64,000 nt of DNA from Burkholderiales bacterium PBB2 (GCA_002255955.1 NKIM01000003.1:62001-126000); one strand, 5' to 3'; shown: positions 15,613 through 24,856, counted from the first letter of the stretch. Numbers and translations: made by a program. The notes: generated by a model from the letters alone, not told the origin.

Positions 15613-17820
15613 ATGAACGCCAACCTCGCAAACCCGTGCCGGGCGCAGCAGCTGCTGCCTTTGGCCTTTCTCCTGCACGCCGCGGCCAGCTGGGCCCAGA
15701 ACACTCCCGCCGAGCCCAGCAAAACCGAGGCGCAAGCTCTGCCCACGGTCAAGCTGCAGGGGCGGCAGCAGCGCAGCTCGGAGCTGGCCGGACCCACCAC
15801 CCAGCTGAGCGGCGACGAGCTGCGCAACAAGGCCTCGGCCACCCTGGGCGCTACTTTGCAAGATGAACTGGGCGTGGCTAACTCCAGCTTCGGGCCCAAT
15901 GTTGGCCTGCCCATCATCCGCGGCCAAGGCGGTTCACGCGTCAAAGCCCTGGTGGGCGGCGGCGGCGCTCACGACGCCTCCACCCTCAGCGCCGACCACG
16001 GCGTGATGGTCGAAGCCGGTCTGGCGCAGAGCATCACCGTGCACCGTGGGCCCTCGGCGATCCGCCATGGCGGCGACGCTATCGGCGGCGCGGTTGAGAT
16101 CGAGTACGGCCGCATCCCGGAGCAGCGCCCAGTAGGCCTCAAGCTGCAAAGCGAAGGCCGCGCAGGGGGCGGCGGCACCCTGGGCTTGCTACGCGCCCAG
16201 GGCGGCTGGGTCGGGTCCGCAACGCCGGACGGCAACGAGGGTGCCAGGCCTCGCAATGGCTGGGCCTGGCATCTGGACGCCCATGGGCGGCGCAAGGATG
16301 AGGCCCGAATCCCGGGCTGGGCCATCGATGAAGAGGCGGTCAAACAACAGTTCTTCCTGGTCAGCGGCCGCAACACCTGGGGCCACATTCCCAACAGCGA
16401 CGCACGCAGCTCGGGCGGCGCCGCGGGTCTGAGCACCGTCTTTGATGCTGGTTATGCCGGCGTCTCGACAGCCACCATGCGCATCAACTACGGCCTGCCT
16501 CCGGGTGCCCATTCGCACAACCATGGCGGCGGCAGCTCGCCCCCGGGCGAACCGGCTGAGCCCGCCATCCGCATCCAAGCAGAGCAGCAGCGCCTGGACC
16601 TGAAATCAGGCATCAAGCTCGGCGGCGCTTGGGCCCGAGAGCTCAAGCTGCACCTGGCCGACACCCGCTACCGCCACGACGAGCTGAACCAAGGCGTCAG
16701 CGAGACCGAGTTCCGCAACGAGGTGCAGGAAGGCCGGCTGGAGCTCGAACACAGTCTGGCCCCTGCGCACTGGGGCAGCCTGGGGCTGCATCTGCAGAAT
16801 CGGCGGTTCTCGGCCCTCGGCCTGGAGGCTTTTGTGCCCCGGACCCGAATCGACGGCGCCGCCCTTTACGCCATTCAAGGCTTGAAACAGGAGAACTGGA
16901 CCCTGGAGCTGGGCCTGCGCGCCGACTGGCGCCGCAGCCGCCCCCAGCCTCAGGCTTCCAGCTTCGGCATCGAGGTGCAACTGCCCGAGCGGCGCTTCAC
17001 CTTCGGCAACCTCTCGCTGGCCCTGACTCGACAGCTCGGCGATGGCAGCGTGAGCCTGACGCACTGGCGCGCCAGTCGCGCACCCGATGTGCAAGAGCTG
17101 TACGCGCTGGGGCCTCACATCGCCACCCGCACCTATGACTTCGGCAACAGCGCGCTGCGGCTCGAGACCCTGCGCGGCTGGAACCTGGCGCTGCGCCAGC
17201 AATGGGGCAGTCTGGGTTTTCAGGCCAATGCCTTCCGCTACGACAGCGAGGACCACATCTACCAGCGCAGCATGGGCGTCTTCTACGCGGCCGAGAAGAA
17301 GCAGTTTCGCGCCCTGTGCGCACAGCTGGATCAATGCCTGCCAGTGACGCGCTACGAGCAAGAGCATGCCCGCTTTCACGGCTTTGAGGCCGAGCTCAAG
17401 CAAGAGCTGCTCGATCTGGGCGCAGAAGGCGCCGCCGGCGACAGCCTACAGCTCTCGCTGCTGGGTGACCGGCTGCGCGGCCGCCTGGACCGCCTGGGCC
17501 AGGACGTGCCGCGTCAACCCGCCCCGCGCTTGGGTGTACGCCTGGAGCTGCTGCGAGGCCCCTGGCAGGCCGAGCTGCGCCGCATGCACAGCCTGGCCCA
17601 GCGCCACCCGGGTGAGAACGAGACTGACACCGCGGCATCGACACAGTGGCACGCCTCGCTGCGCTGGAGCGGTCGCCTGGATACCGGCCTGCAGCTCAGC
17701 ACTTATGTGCTGGGCCGCAATCTGAGCAATCAGGAGGTGCGCAACAGCACTTCCTTCCTGCGCAACTACGCCCCCGAACCCGGCCGAAGCATTGAGCTGG
17801 GCGCCGAACTGAGGTACTGA
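15613..17820 (+). CDS. ZnuD-like TonB-dependent outer-membrane receptor (probable zinc uptake)
   Basis: About 735 residues: a signal peptide (LLPLAFLLHAAASWAQ), a plug domain (~40-170; PIIRGQGGSRVKAL, VHRGPSAIRHGGDAIGGAVE) and a 22-strand-type barrel ending in ELRY with the usual C-terminal aromatic. A histidine-rich extracellular-type loop, NYGLPPGAHSHNHGGG (H300, H302, H304), resembles the metal-capturing loop of zinc receptors such as neisserial ZnuD. Context agrees: divergent from HxH proteins, two shared dyads, and a Fur/Zur gene downstream. It would import zinc or a zinc complex using TonB/ExbBD energy; those genes are not in the window. The start at 15613 is set by the signal peptide. 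The lipoprotein gene follows after 3 bp. Confidence 0.85.
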   Translation: MNANLANPCRAQQLLPLAFLLHAAASWAQNTPAEPSKTEAQALPTVKLQGRQQRSSELAGPTTQLSGDELRNKASATLGATLQDELGVANSSFGPNVGLPIIRGQGGSRVKALVGGGGAHDASTLSADHGVMVEAGLAQSITVHRGPSAIRHGGDAIGGAVEIEYGRIPEQRPVGLKLQSEGRAGGGGTLGLLRAQGGWVGSATPDGNEGARPRNGWAWHLDAHGRRKDEARIPGWAIDEEAVKQQFFLVSGRNTWGHIPNSDARSSGGAAGLSTVFDAGYAGVSTATMRINYGLPPGAHSHNHGGGSSPPGEPAEPAIRIQAEQQRLDLKSGIKLGGAWARELKLHLADTRYRHDELNQGVSETEFRNEVQEGRLELEHSLAPAHWGSLGLHLQNRRFSALGLEAFVPRTRIDGAALYAIQGLKQENWTLELGLRADWRRSRPQPQASSFGIEVQLPERRFTFGNLSLALTRQLGDGSVSLTHWRASRAPDVQELYALGPHIATRTYDFGNSALRLETLRGWNLALRQQWGSLGFQANAFRYDSEDHIYQRSMGVFYAAEKKQFRALCAQLDQCLPVTRYEQEHARFHGFEAELKQELLDLGAEGAAGDSLQLSLLGDRLRGRLDRLGQDVPRQPAPRLGVRLELLRGPWQAELRRMHSLAQRHPGENETDTAASTQWHASLRWSGRLDTGLQLSTYVLGRNLSNQEVRNSTSFLRNYAPEPGRSIELGAELRY

Positions 17821-17823
17821 CCC

Positions 17824-20109
17824 ATGGCCCGCCACCGCGCACATCCACCGCTGACGCTGCACCAAGAGCGCCCCACCCTGCACCGCGCCTTGCACCGGAC
17901 TTTGCCACTTTGGCAGTTGCAGCCACAGCTGCGCCTGAGCGTTCTAGCGGGCGCCCTGTGCCTGGTCGCCTGCGGCGGAGGCAACACAGTGGACGAGCCT
18001 GCATCCTTCAAGCTGCTGCCCGACGACTTGGTGGGCGCGCCTTGCGCTGGCTGCCGCGAGGGCTTTCTGATCGGGCAGGCGCATGACGGCGTGGCCTTGG
18101 CCGATGCCGATGTGCTGCTGATTGACGCGCAAGGCCAAACCGCCCGAGGCCGCACCGATGCGCAAGGTCGTTATGCCATTGCCACCACCGGACTCAGCGG
18201 CGCCCTGCTGGTGCAGGTCAACGGCCTGAGCAGCGGCGAGCCGGTGCAGTTGCACTCGCTGGCCGTGGCCGTGGATGTGGGCAACCGCGCCGTCCATGTC
18301 TCTCCCCTGACCGAGCTGATGGCAGCCTTTGTGCTCGGCGGCGCACCGCAGGACCTGCTGCAACAGGGCCGAATCGACTTCATGCGCATCAACGCCACCA
18401 GCTTGCGCAGCGGCCAGGACCGGGTTCGCAATCTCGTCGATTCGTCCTGGGCGGTGATCGCCGGCGCCAGCGCTGCAGCGCCCGATCTGCGCAACGGCGA
18501 GCAAGGGCCGGCCCACCAAGGCATAGGAGCGCTGGCTTCTTTGATCGAGCTGCAGCGCGTGGCCTCTGCCTACCGCCTGAGCGGCGTAGCAGGCGATGCC
18601 GCTGCCCAGGCCGGCGTGCAGGTGGACCCGGTGGCCTCCAGCGTTGACGCGGTGCTGCCTGCGCCCAGCACAGCCCAAGCGACGGCACTGCAGGCAGGGT
18701 TGGCGGCTTTGCCGGACTTGGAGCAGTCGCTGGCGCGCTTCAGCCAGCTGTTTCAGAGCGACCAGGCGCCCAATGCCCCCGAGCTGCAGGCCTGGCTGGC
18801 ACCGGAGTTTCGCCACACCGGGCTGGACGCCGCAGCCTTCATCGACCAAGTTTTGCTGCAAACCGAGCCGGGCGAGGCGCCCGGCAGCAGCCTGCGCGGT
18901 GTGCGCTTTGAGCGGCCACGTCTGGTGCAGGTTGACAGTGCGGATCGACTGCGAGTGCGCGTGCAGCTGAGCCTGCCGGCCCCGGCCCTGCCGCGCAGCG
19001 AGACGATGTGGATGCGCAAGGTCGGCGACCGCTGGCTCTGGGAGGGCGATGGCCAGACAGGCCTGGTGCGTCTGCGCCATCTGTCCATCCTTGGGCCCAA
19101 GCCACGCGAGGCCGCCGATCTGCTGGCCTTGCCGGGCATGCGTTGCGCCGCCAGTGGGGCGGCAGACACACGCTGCGCCGTCGAAGGTGGCCAGGGCGAT
19201 GCGCCCAGCGGCGGCCAGCTGGACTACGGCAGCCCGCAAGGCGAGCAGTTCGGCCTGCTGGCCCATTACCGCTCCGAGGCCGGCAGCTGGCAAGAGCGCC
19301 TGCAGATGGCGCGCCAGCGCACGCGGCTCTTGGCCACGCCCAGCGCTCAGGTCAGCCAACATCTTGCGTTTGAGGTGGACGCCCGCCGCATCGACCCACG
19401 CGTCAGCCAGGTGCGGGTGCAGGGCACCGGCCTGCCCGAGCAGGGCCTGAGCCTGGTGCGCCCGGCCGAAGGGCAGGGGTTCGAACAGATGACCCTGGCC
19501 GACAGCCCGGAGCAGGACTCGCATGCCCTGCGCACCGACCGCTGCCCGGGCAGCGGCAGCAGCGCAGCCGAGCACACGGTCTGCCAGGCAAACTGGGCCA
19601 AGGCTCAGGTGGGCGAGGTCTACCGATTCAGTTTCTTCGATGCCCAGGGTCGCTTGCTGCAAACCCAAACAGCGCGTCTGCCCGCCCCACCCGCGCCGGC
19701 GGCGCAGTTGCAGGCCCAGGCTTCGCAGTGGTTCGCGCGTTTCGATTTGCAAGCGGAGCCGGCGCAGCAGCCGCTCTACGCCCGCGTGCTGGACCCGGAG
19801 CGCCGCCAGCAGGCGCTGGACTATCGCTGGGCCTGGCAAGCCCCCAAGGGCGCCTCACAGCAGCTGGTGGGCGCAAAGTTGGAGCTTCATTGGGGGCACC
19901 CCGAGACCGGGGCGCAAGGTCAGCTGCAACTGCCGCTGAGTGCCCGAAGCCTGCACGCAGCAGGAAGCCACTTGCTGCCAGCGCAGCTCTTGCCGACAGC
20001 GGCCCTGCCCACGGGCGCCCTGCCGGTATGGCTCAGCGCCCGCCTGAGCAGCCGCGACGCTCAGGGCAATCTCTATATGCACTACATCGCCCCGAACAAC
20101 CCCTTCTGA
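17824..20109 (+). CDS. Large lipoprotein co-transcribed with the TonB receptor
   Basis: 761 residues. A lipobox LVAC (C50) followed by GGG marks a lipoprotein. The ~35 residues before the hydrophobic core are long and basic, so the true start may be downstream of 17824. After the lipobox, a segment at ~75-130 (GQAHDGVALADADVLL, TDAQGRYAI) resembles a carboxypeptidase-regulatory-like beta-sandwich. The rest (~150-760) is Ala/Gln/Leu-rich with no recognised domain and a few cysteines. It begins 3 bp after the receptor stop, so it is almost certainly in the same operon and may be a surface or periplasmic partner of the receptor, in the manner of lipoproteins paired with TonB receptors. That role is inference. 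It converges on the zur-like gene. Confidence 0.72.
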   Translation: MARHRAHPPLTLHQERPTLHRALHRTLPLWQLQPQLRLSVLAGALCLVACGGGNTVDEPASFKLLPDDLVGAPCAGCREGFLIGQAHDGVALADADVLLIDAQGQTARGRTDAQGRYAIATTGLSGALLVQVNGLSSGEPVQLHSLAVAVDVGNRAVHVSPLTELMAAFVLGGAPQDLLQQGRIDFMRINATSLRSGQDRVRNLVDSSWAVIAGASAAAPDLRNGEQGPAHQGIGALASLIELQRVASAYRLSGVAGDAAAQAGVQVDPVASSVDAVLPAPSTAQATALQAGLAALPDLEQSLARFSQLFQSDQAPNAPELQAWLAPEFRHTGLDAAAFIDQVLLQTEPGEAPGSSLRGVRFERPRLVQVDSADRLRVRVQLSLPAPALPRSETMWMRKVGDRWLWEGDGQTGLVRLRHLSILGPKPREAADLLALPGMRCAASGAADTRCAVEGGQGDAPSGGQLDYGSPQGEQFGLLAHYRSEAGSWQERLQMARQRTRLLATPSAQVSQHLAFEVDARRIDPRVSQVRVQGTGLPEQGLSLVRPAEGQGFEQMTLADSPEQDSHALRTDRCPGSGSSAAEHTVCQANWAKAQVGEVYRFSFFDAQGRLLQTQTARLPAPPAPAAQLQAQASQWFARFDLQAEPAQQPLYARVLDPERRQQALDYRWAWQAPKGASQQLVGAKLELHWGHPETGAQGQLQLPLSARSLHAAGSHLLPAQLLPTAALPTGALPVWLSARLSSRDAQGNLYMHYIAPNNPF

Positions 20110-20118
20110 GGCGCTGGG

Positions 20119-20610
20119 TCAACGCAGCTTGGCCTGTGGCTGCGTGCCGCAGTCGGCACATTGGCCGTGCACGTTCAGATCAACCGCCGCCACGGCAAAG
20201 CCCTCGGGCACCGCCGGTTGGCGCGGCGGCTTGGCCGGCAGGCAATAAACCCGGCCGCAATCATCACAGTGGAAATGGGCATGGCCCTGGTGCTGAGCAG
20301 CCTGCTGCATCAAGGCGTAGCGGCTGACCCGGTCGTCACCAACGGCCTTGCTCAGAACTCCGGCCTCAGCGAGGGCGTCGAGGGTGCGGTAGAGAGTGAC
20401 CGCATCGATGGCCTGGGGCAACTCGGCTTCGATGTCTGCGTGGCTGAGCGCACGGGTGGCCTGCTCAAACACCGCCAGCACGGCCAAACGGTTGGGCGTG
20501 ACACGCAGGCCAAGGGTGGCCAGACGCTCCCGCCGCGCCTCCAGCAGCGCCTCTTCTTGTGGGGCACGGGCAGGGGCGGACGGGCTGGCACTGGGCTTGC
20601 GTGTCTTCAT
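20119..20610 (-). CDS. zur: Fur-family metalloregulator, probably Zur
   Basis: The 163-residue protein has a winged-helix domain (LGLRVTPNRLAVLAVFEQA through DAVTLYRTLDALAEAGVL) and a C-terminal dimerisation domain. Two CxxC pairs (C115/C118 in CDDC, C151/C154 in CADC) form the structural zinc site, and HGHAHFH (110, 112, 114) supplies regulatory-site histidines. Fur-family membership is certain. Zur rather than Fur or PerR is inferred from the neighbouring zinc-type receptor and HxH proteins and from the repeated dyads. It lies 46 bp after the S9 peptidase stop on the same strand, with a UUCG-capped hairpin (20630-20645) in that gap, and no dyad of the cluster type is seen before it. Confidence 0.85.
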   Translation of the reverse strand: MKTRKPSASPSAPARAPQEEALLEARRERLATLGLRVTPNRLAVLAVFEQATRALSHADIEAELPQAIDAVTLYRTLDALAEAGVLSKAVGDDRVSRYALMQQAAQHQGHAHFHCDDCGRVYCLPAKPPRQPAVPEGFAVAAVDLNVHGQCADCGTQPQAKLR

Positions 20611-20656
20611 GCCGCAATTCTAGGGGCGACCTGCCCGAAGGCAGGCCCCGGAGGCA

Positions 20657-23398
20657 TCAGGGCGTGACACGGCCCAGATGCTGCAGCCAGAAGGCTTCGT
20701 ACTTGCGGTGCCAGCCGACGGTCTTGACGGCGCCGCCCATGCCGTGCTCGCCCTCGGGATCGAGGAAGAGGTCGACCAGGCCTTCCTTGCCGGTTTCGAG
20801 CAGGGCGCGGTAGACGTTGACCGTGTCCTGGTAGAGCACGTTCGGGTCCATCATGCCGTGCACCAGCAGCAAGGGCTTGCGCAGGCCCTTGGCCATGGGG
20901 ATCAGCGAGTACTTGCGCAGCACGGGCTTGCTGCGGGCGACCTTGCCGATGGTACGGCCGCTGTACCAGCTGTTGTAGTTCTCCCATTCGGTCGGGCCGG
21001 CACCGGCGATGCCGGCGGCGAACAGATCGGGCTTGCTGTACATCGTGTACTGGGTCTGGAAGCCACCGAAGCTCCAGCCGTTCAGGCCCACCCGCGCAGG
21101 GTCGATGCCGAAGCCCTTGCTCATCAGCGTGTGCAGGTCTTCCAGGTCCTCGGTCTGCGGCAGGCCGGCCTGCTCCCAGTTGGCGTCCGAGAAGCGGCGG
21201 CCGTAGTTGCTGTGGCCGCGCGAGTCGATGGTCACCATCACATAGCCATGCTTGGCCGCCATATACATGGCGAAGACGTAGGCGCTGGGCTGGAAGCTGT
21301 CGCTCTCGACCGAGTGGCGGTCGTTCAGCGGGCCGCCGTAGATGTAAACCACAGCCGGGCGCTTGTCGCTGGCCTTCCAGCCCTGCGGCTTGAAGACGTA
21401 GGCCGGGATGCTGTCGCCATGGCGGTTCTTGAAGCTGAAGCGCTCGGGGCGCAGCACATCGACCTGGCTCCAGGCCTTGTCATGGCTGTCGGTCAGGGTC
21501 TTGAGCGTGGGCTTGGCGCTGGCCTCGATCAGCTTGAGCTCGGGGCGCGACACCCAGTTGCCGGCATTGGCCGCCAGCCACTGACCGTCGTGCGAGACCA
21601 CGGCATTGCGGTGGTACTCGCCCGGCGTGCCCAGGGCCTGCATGCTGCCATCCGCCATGCTGACGCGGAACAGGTTCATGCTGGCCAGATCGTCCTTGTT
21701 GGCCGCCACGAACATGCTCTTGCTGTCGGGCGTGAAGCCCAGCACCTGATGGGCCTCGAACTCACCCTGAACCAAGCGACGCAGCTTGCGGGTGCTCAGA
21801 TCCCAGGCATAGGGCTGGCGGAAGCCGGCCTCATCCAGCACCAGCACCAGCTGCTTGCCATCGGGCGTGAAGCGCGGGCGCACCACATTCACCACCTCAT
21901 GGCCGACATCGCCACGGCGCTCCAGCACCATCTCGGGCTTGGCGTTCTCATCGGCACTGCCCACATAGACACGCAGCAGTTCTTTCTCGCGCTCCCAGGT
22001 GCTGAAGGCATAGCGGCTGCCGTCACGCGCCCAGGCGATGGGGCTCATCTCGAACCAAACATCGCCACCGGCATGGGTGAACACGGGCGCCGATTGCTTG
22101 GCCGGCGCTTCGCCTGCGGCGGGCACCTTGCGGATGTAGAGCGCCAATGGCTTGATGACCAGCTTGTCGTCGGAGACTTCGCGGTCCACCTTCTTGGCTT
22201 TGGCGAAGCGCTCGTTGTAGCCCATGATCTCAACCTGGCGTCCGGTGGGATCGGGCACGGGCTTGCCGTCATCGCCGGCCGGCTTGCTGGGCGCGCGGCC
22301 GATCAAGGCCATCCAGCGGCTGTCTTCACTGAGCGTGGTCGATTCGATGGTGTACTTCTTGTCGGCGTCATCGGGGTGGATCAGCTCGCGGTTGAGCACC
22401 TGCACGCCGCCCTGGCTGAAGCGGGCACGAAGCACGCGCTTGTCGTCCATGAAGACGTAACCGGCGTCATCAGCGGTGTAGGCCACCAGGCGCAGATTGC
22501 GCTGCAAGTCCAGCAGGGGCTGCAGCTTGCTGTCACCGGCGACCCAGCGGAACAAAGCGCCGCGATACTGCAGGATCAGCTCATCGGCCTTGTGGGCCCA
22601 GACGATTTGCGTGACGCCGGGGTAGAGGTCGCTGGGTTTGAGCTTGTCGCGCAGCTGCTTTTTCTTCAGCTCGTCGCGCCATTCCCAGAGTTCCTTGTCC
22701 TTTTCAACCTTGGCTTCGGGTTTGGTCTCGGCCTTGGATGTGGCGCTGGGCGCCGAGGCCGCTGAAGCCGCGGCCTCTGCCGCGGCAGGCACCGGCTTGC
22801 CGCTGCGCTTGGCTTCCAGCGCGGCCGCGGCCTTCTTCTCGGCCTCGGCCTCGGCCTTGTCGGCCGCCTTCTGGGCCTCGTCCTTGGCCTTCTTGGCGGC
22901 GAATTCCTTCTTCACCAGCTCCAGCTGGGCGGCTTCCCACTGGCCCAGGTCCACGTTCTCGCCACGCAGATAGGCGGCTTGTGCCACCTCGCGGGCCTGG
23001 CGCTCGGCGGTCTCGCTGCGCTTTTGCTGCAGCTTCTTGTCAAAACGCTGCAGATCCTCAGGCGCGTCAAAGGCGGCCATGATGGCCGGCGAAGTCAGGC
23101 GCTGGGTCTTGCCGGTCTTGCTGTCGTGCACATAGAGGTCGGTGCCCGGCTCGCCAAACGGGTTCCAGAGATAGGCCAGATAGCGGCCGCTGCGGCTGAA
23201 CTTGGGCTCGCGCGCGTTCTCGCCCCGGTAGGGCTCGGCGCGGAACACCTGCTCCAGGCTCAGGGTCGAGCTCAGGGGCGCGGGCGTGGCCGCACCGGTA
23301 CTGGCCGCCGAGGCCGTGAAGGAAAAGCTCGCTGCGCTGAGCAGGGCCGCCAGCAGGCAGCTCGTGCCTGCCAGTCTTGAAGGTTGATTTTTGAACAA
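20657..23398 (-). CDS. Secreted S9-family (prolyl oligopeptidase/DPP-IV-like) peptidase
   Basis: 913 residues: a signal peptide (CLLAALLSAASFSFTASA), a beta-propeller region, and a C-terminal alpha/beta hydrolase. The catalytic triad is S776 in GWSFGGFQ, D851 in MMDPNVLY and H885 in EGEHGM. The conserved PAVVYIYGGP strand precedes it. An unusual Lys/Ala/Glu-rich insertion of ~60 residues (~165-240; ADKAEAEAEKKAAAA) lies near the start of the propeller, probably a charged helix or linker absent from shorter relatives. It should cleave peptides in the periplasm; the exact specificity (dipeptidyl versus oligo) is not decidable here. It starts divergently from the small membrane protein. Confidence 0.9.
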   Translation of the reverse strand: MFKNQPSRLAGTSCLLAALLSAASFSFTASAASTGAATPAPLSSTLSLEQVFRAEPYRGENAREPKFSRSGRYLAYLWNPFGEPGTDLYVHDSKTGKTQRLTSPAIMAAFDAPEDLQRFDKKLQQKRSETAERQAREVAQAAYLRGENVDLGQWEAAQLELVKKEFAAKKAKDEAQKAADKAEAEAEKKAAAALEAKRSGKPVPAAAEAAASAASAPSATSKAETKPEAKVEKDKELWEWRDELKKKQLRDKLKPSDLYPGVTQIVWAHKADELILQYRGALFRWVAGDSKLQPLLDLQRNLRLVAYTADDAGYVFMDDKRVLRARFSQGGVQVLNRELIHPDDADKKYTIESTTLSEDSRWMALIGRAPSKPAGDDGKPVPDPTGRQVEIMGYNERFAKAKKVDREVSDDKLVIKPLALYIRKVPAAGEAPAKQSAPVFTHAGGDVWFEMSPIAWARDGSRYAFSTWEREKELLRVYVGSADENAKPEMVLERRGDVGHEVVNVVRPRFTPDGKQLVLVLDEAGFRQPYAWDLSTRKLRRLVQGEFEAHQVLGFTPDSKSMFVAANKDDLASMNLFRVSMADGSMQALGTPGEYHRNAVVSHDGQWLAANAGNWVSRPELKLIEASAKPTLKTLTDSHDKAWSQVDVLRPERFSFKNRHGDSIPAYVFKPQGWKASDKRPAVVYIYGGPLNDRHSVESDSFQPSAYVFAMYMAAKHGYVMVTIDSRGHSNYGRRFSDANWEQAGLPQTEDLEDLHTLMSKGFGIDPARVGLNGWSFGGFQTQYTMYSKPDLFAAGIAGAGPTEWENYNSWYSGRTIGKVARSKPVLRKYSLIPMAKGLRKPLLLVHGMMDPNVLYQDTVNVYRALLETGKEGLVDLFLDPEGEHGMGGAVKTVGWHRKYEAFWLQHLGRVTP

Positions 23399-23499
23399 TC
23401 CAGTCTCCGCACACGCCCCGGTTCAGGGCAGCGGGCATTCTAGAAAGACTTGCAATTCGCATGTTCGCGTGGCGGCTCTTGCGCGAAACTCCAGCAATC

Positions 23500-23802
23500 A
23501 TGATCGCCAACGTCTTTGCCGCCCTCGGTCTGCTGACCTGCCTCTTGCTGGCCCTGCGCATGGCCCTGCCGGCTGCGCGCCAGCGCCAGGTGGACGCCGC
23601 CCTGCGCCGCGCTTGGCTGCGCCTGCGCGAGCTGGCCTCGCAACTGCGCCACTGGCGCCGCCACCGCCAGCACCGCAAGCAGGCCGCGGCGGAAGCGGCC
23701 GAGCTGATCCGGCGCGCCAAGGCCCGCGACGAGGTCGACCGTGACGGCAACGTCTACCGGCCCAAGCAGTTCGATCCCAAGAAGCGGCGCGATCTGCACT
23801 GA
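23500..23802 (+). CDS. Small single-pass membrane protein, conserved hypothetical
   Basis: About 100 residues: an N-terminal hydrophobic segment (VFAALGLLTCLLLAL), a strongly basic Arg/His-rich amphipathic helix (RRHRQHRK), and a conserved-looking end, DGNVYRPKQFDPKKRRDLH. I recall similar endings (NVYRPKxF) in small uncharacterised Burkholderiales proteins. The function is unknown; topology suggests a short membrane anchor with a cytoplasmic basic tail. ATG 23461 would add 13 residues; 23500 is preferred because it puts the membrane segment at the N-terminus. It is flanked by the divergent peptidase gene and the CPBP gene. Confidence 0.6.
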   Translation: MIANVFAALGLLTCLLLALRMALPAARQRQVDAALRRAWLRLRELASQLRHWRRHRQHRKQAAAEAAELIRRAKARDEVDRDGNVYRPKQFDPKKRRDLH

Positions 23803-23924
23803 GCGGAGTGACGCTTCAAAATTGCGGCTCATGACCGCAGCGCTTCGGTCTGTCGCGCGCCGCTCGCCGCCCTGAGCGTGGCTTGGCACAGTCCTCTCCA
23901 GACCCACAACGGAGGAGAGAGACG

Positions 23925-24818
23925 ATGAGCCACCGCACCACGACGCTCAAGAAACTGCACCAAGGCGCCACCGAAACTGCCTGCGCCCTGCTCTGCCTGG
24001 CCGGCCCATCCGTGATCGCCAATGGCTTGAGCCAGACCTTGCTGAGCGGCGAGGCCTGGATGGATGCCCGCAACGGCCTGCGCATCCTGGCTCTGCTGCT
24101 GGGCTATGTGCTCTGGGTGCGCTGGCGCGAGCGGCGGCCCGTGCATGAGCTGGGTCTGACAGGTGCCGCCCGCGAGACCGGCCTGGGTCTCCTGATCGGC
24201 GGTCTGATGGTGGCCTTGGGCGTGGGCGCCATGGCCTGGGGCGGCGCTTACCAGGTCCAGGCCATCAACGGCCCCGGCCACGCTGTGGCCCTGCTGCCCC
24301 TGGTGCTGAGCCTGGCGGCGCTGGAAGAGATCCTGTTCCGCCTGATCCTGCTGCGCCTGATGGAGCGCTGGCTGGGCACGGGCTGGGGCTTGTTCATCTC
24401 GTCCCTGCTCTTCGGCCTGGCCCATCTGGGCATGGGCCCGGCCACGGTGGCCAGCACCTTGCTGCTGGGCCTGGAAGGTGGCCTGCTGTTCGGCGCGGCC
24501 TATCTGCTGACGCGCCGTTTGTGGCTGTGCCTGGGCCTGCACATCGGCTGGAACTTTGTGCAGATGGGCATCTTCTCGGCCGACGCCACCCTGGCCTTGA
24601 AGCGCGTGGGCTGGCTGCAAGCCAGCATCGACGGCCCGGCCTGGCTGACCGGTGGGGTCCACGGCATGGAGGCCTCGGTGCCCGCCGCCCTGCTCTGCCT
24701 CTCGGTCGGCGCAGCCCTGCTGACCCTGGCCATCCGGCGCGGGCAATGGCAAGCGCGCACCGCGCGCCAGCTGGCCACCAGCTCGGGCCAGGCCTCACCG
24801 GCCCACGCCGCGGACTGA
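23925..24818 (+). CDS. CPBP-family intramembrane metalloprotease
   Basis: 297 residues with about eight hydrophobic segments. The Abi/CPBP motifs are complete: EEILFR (E134, E135, R139), FGLAHLG (H167) and HIGWNF (H206, N210). These residues coordinate the metal in the family, related to the eukaryotic CAAX protease Rce1. In bacteria the members serve varied roles such as bacteriocin immunity and processing of membrane peptides; the substrate here is unknown. The start at 23925 follows a strong GGAGGAGAG ribosome site. No bacteriocin-like small gene is seen nearby. Confidence 0.88.
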   Translation: MSHRTTTLKKLHQGATETACALLCLAGPSVIANGLSQTLLSGEAWMDARNGLRILALLLGYVLWVRWRERRPVHELGLTGAARETGLGLLIGGLMVALGVGAMAWGGAYQVQAINGPGHAVALLPLVLSLAALEEILFRLILLRLMERWLGTGWGLFISSLLFGLAHLGMGPATVASTLLLGLEGGLLFGAAYLLTRRLWLCLGLHIGWNFVQMGIFSADATLALKRVGWLQASIDGPAWLTGGVHGMEASVPAALLCLSVGAALLTLAIRRGQWQARTARQLATSSGQASPAHAAD

Positions 24819-24856
24819 CTGACTGCCCGGGCCCCGTGCCAACCCTGAACAAAAGA

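Noticed and set aside
17944-19839. 631-codon open frame on the minus strand opposite the lipoprotein gene
   Set aside because: Shadow frame. The plus-strand gene has a lipobox and starts 3 bp after the receptor stop, which favours it even though its body is not recognised.
20630-20645. CCTGCC-TTCG-GGCAGG hairpin between the S9 peptidase and the zur-like gene
   Set aside because: Stable, but without a U run it is not a convincing terminator; noted only within the zur entry.
23880-23905. Sigma-54-like TGGCAC upstream of the CPBP gene
   Set aside because: The second element is not TTGC at the required spacing.
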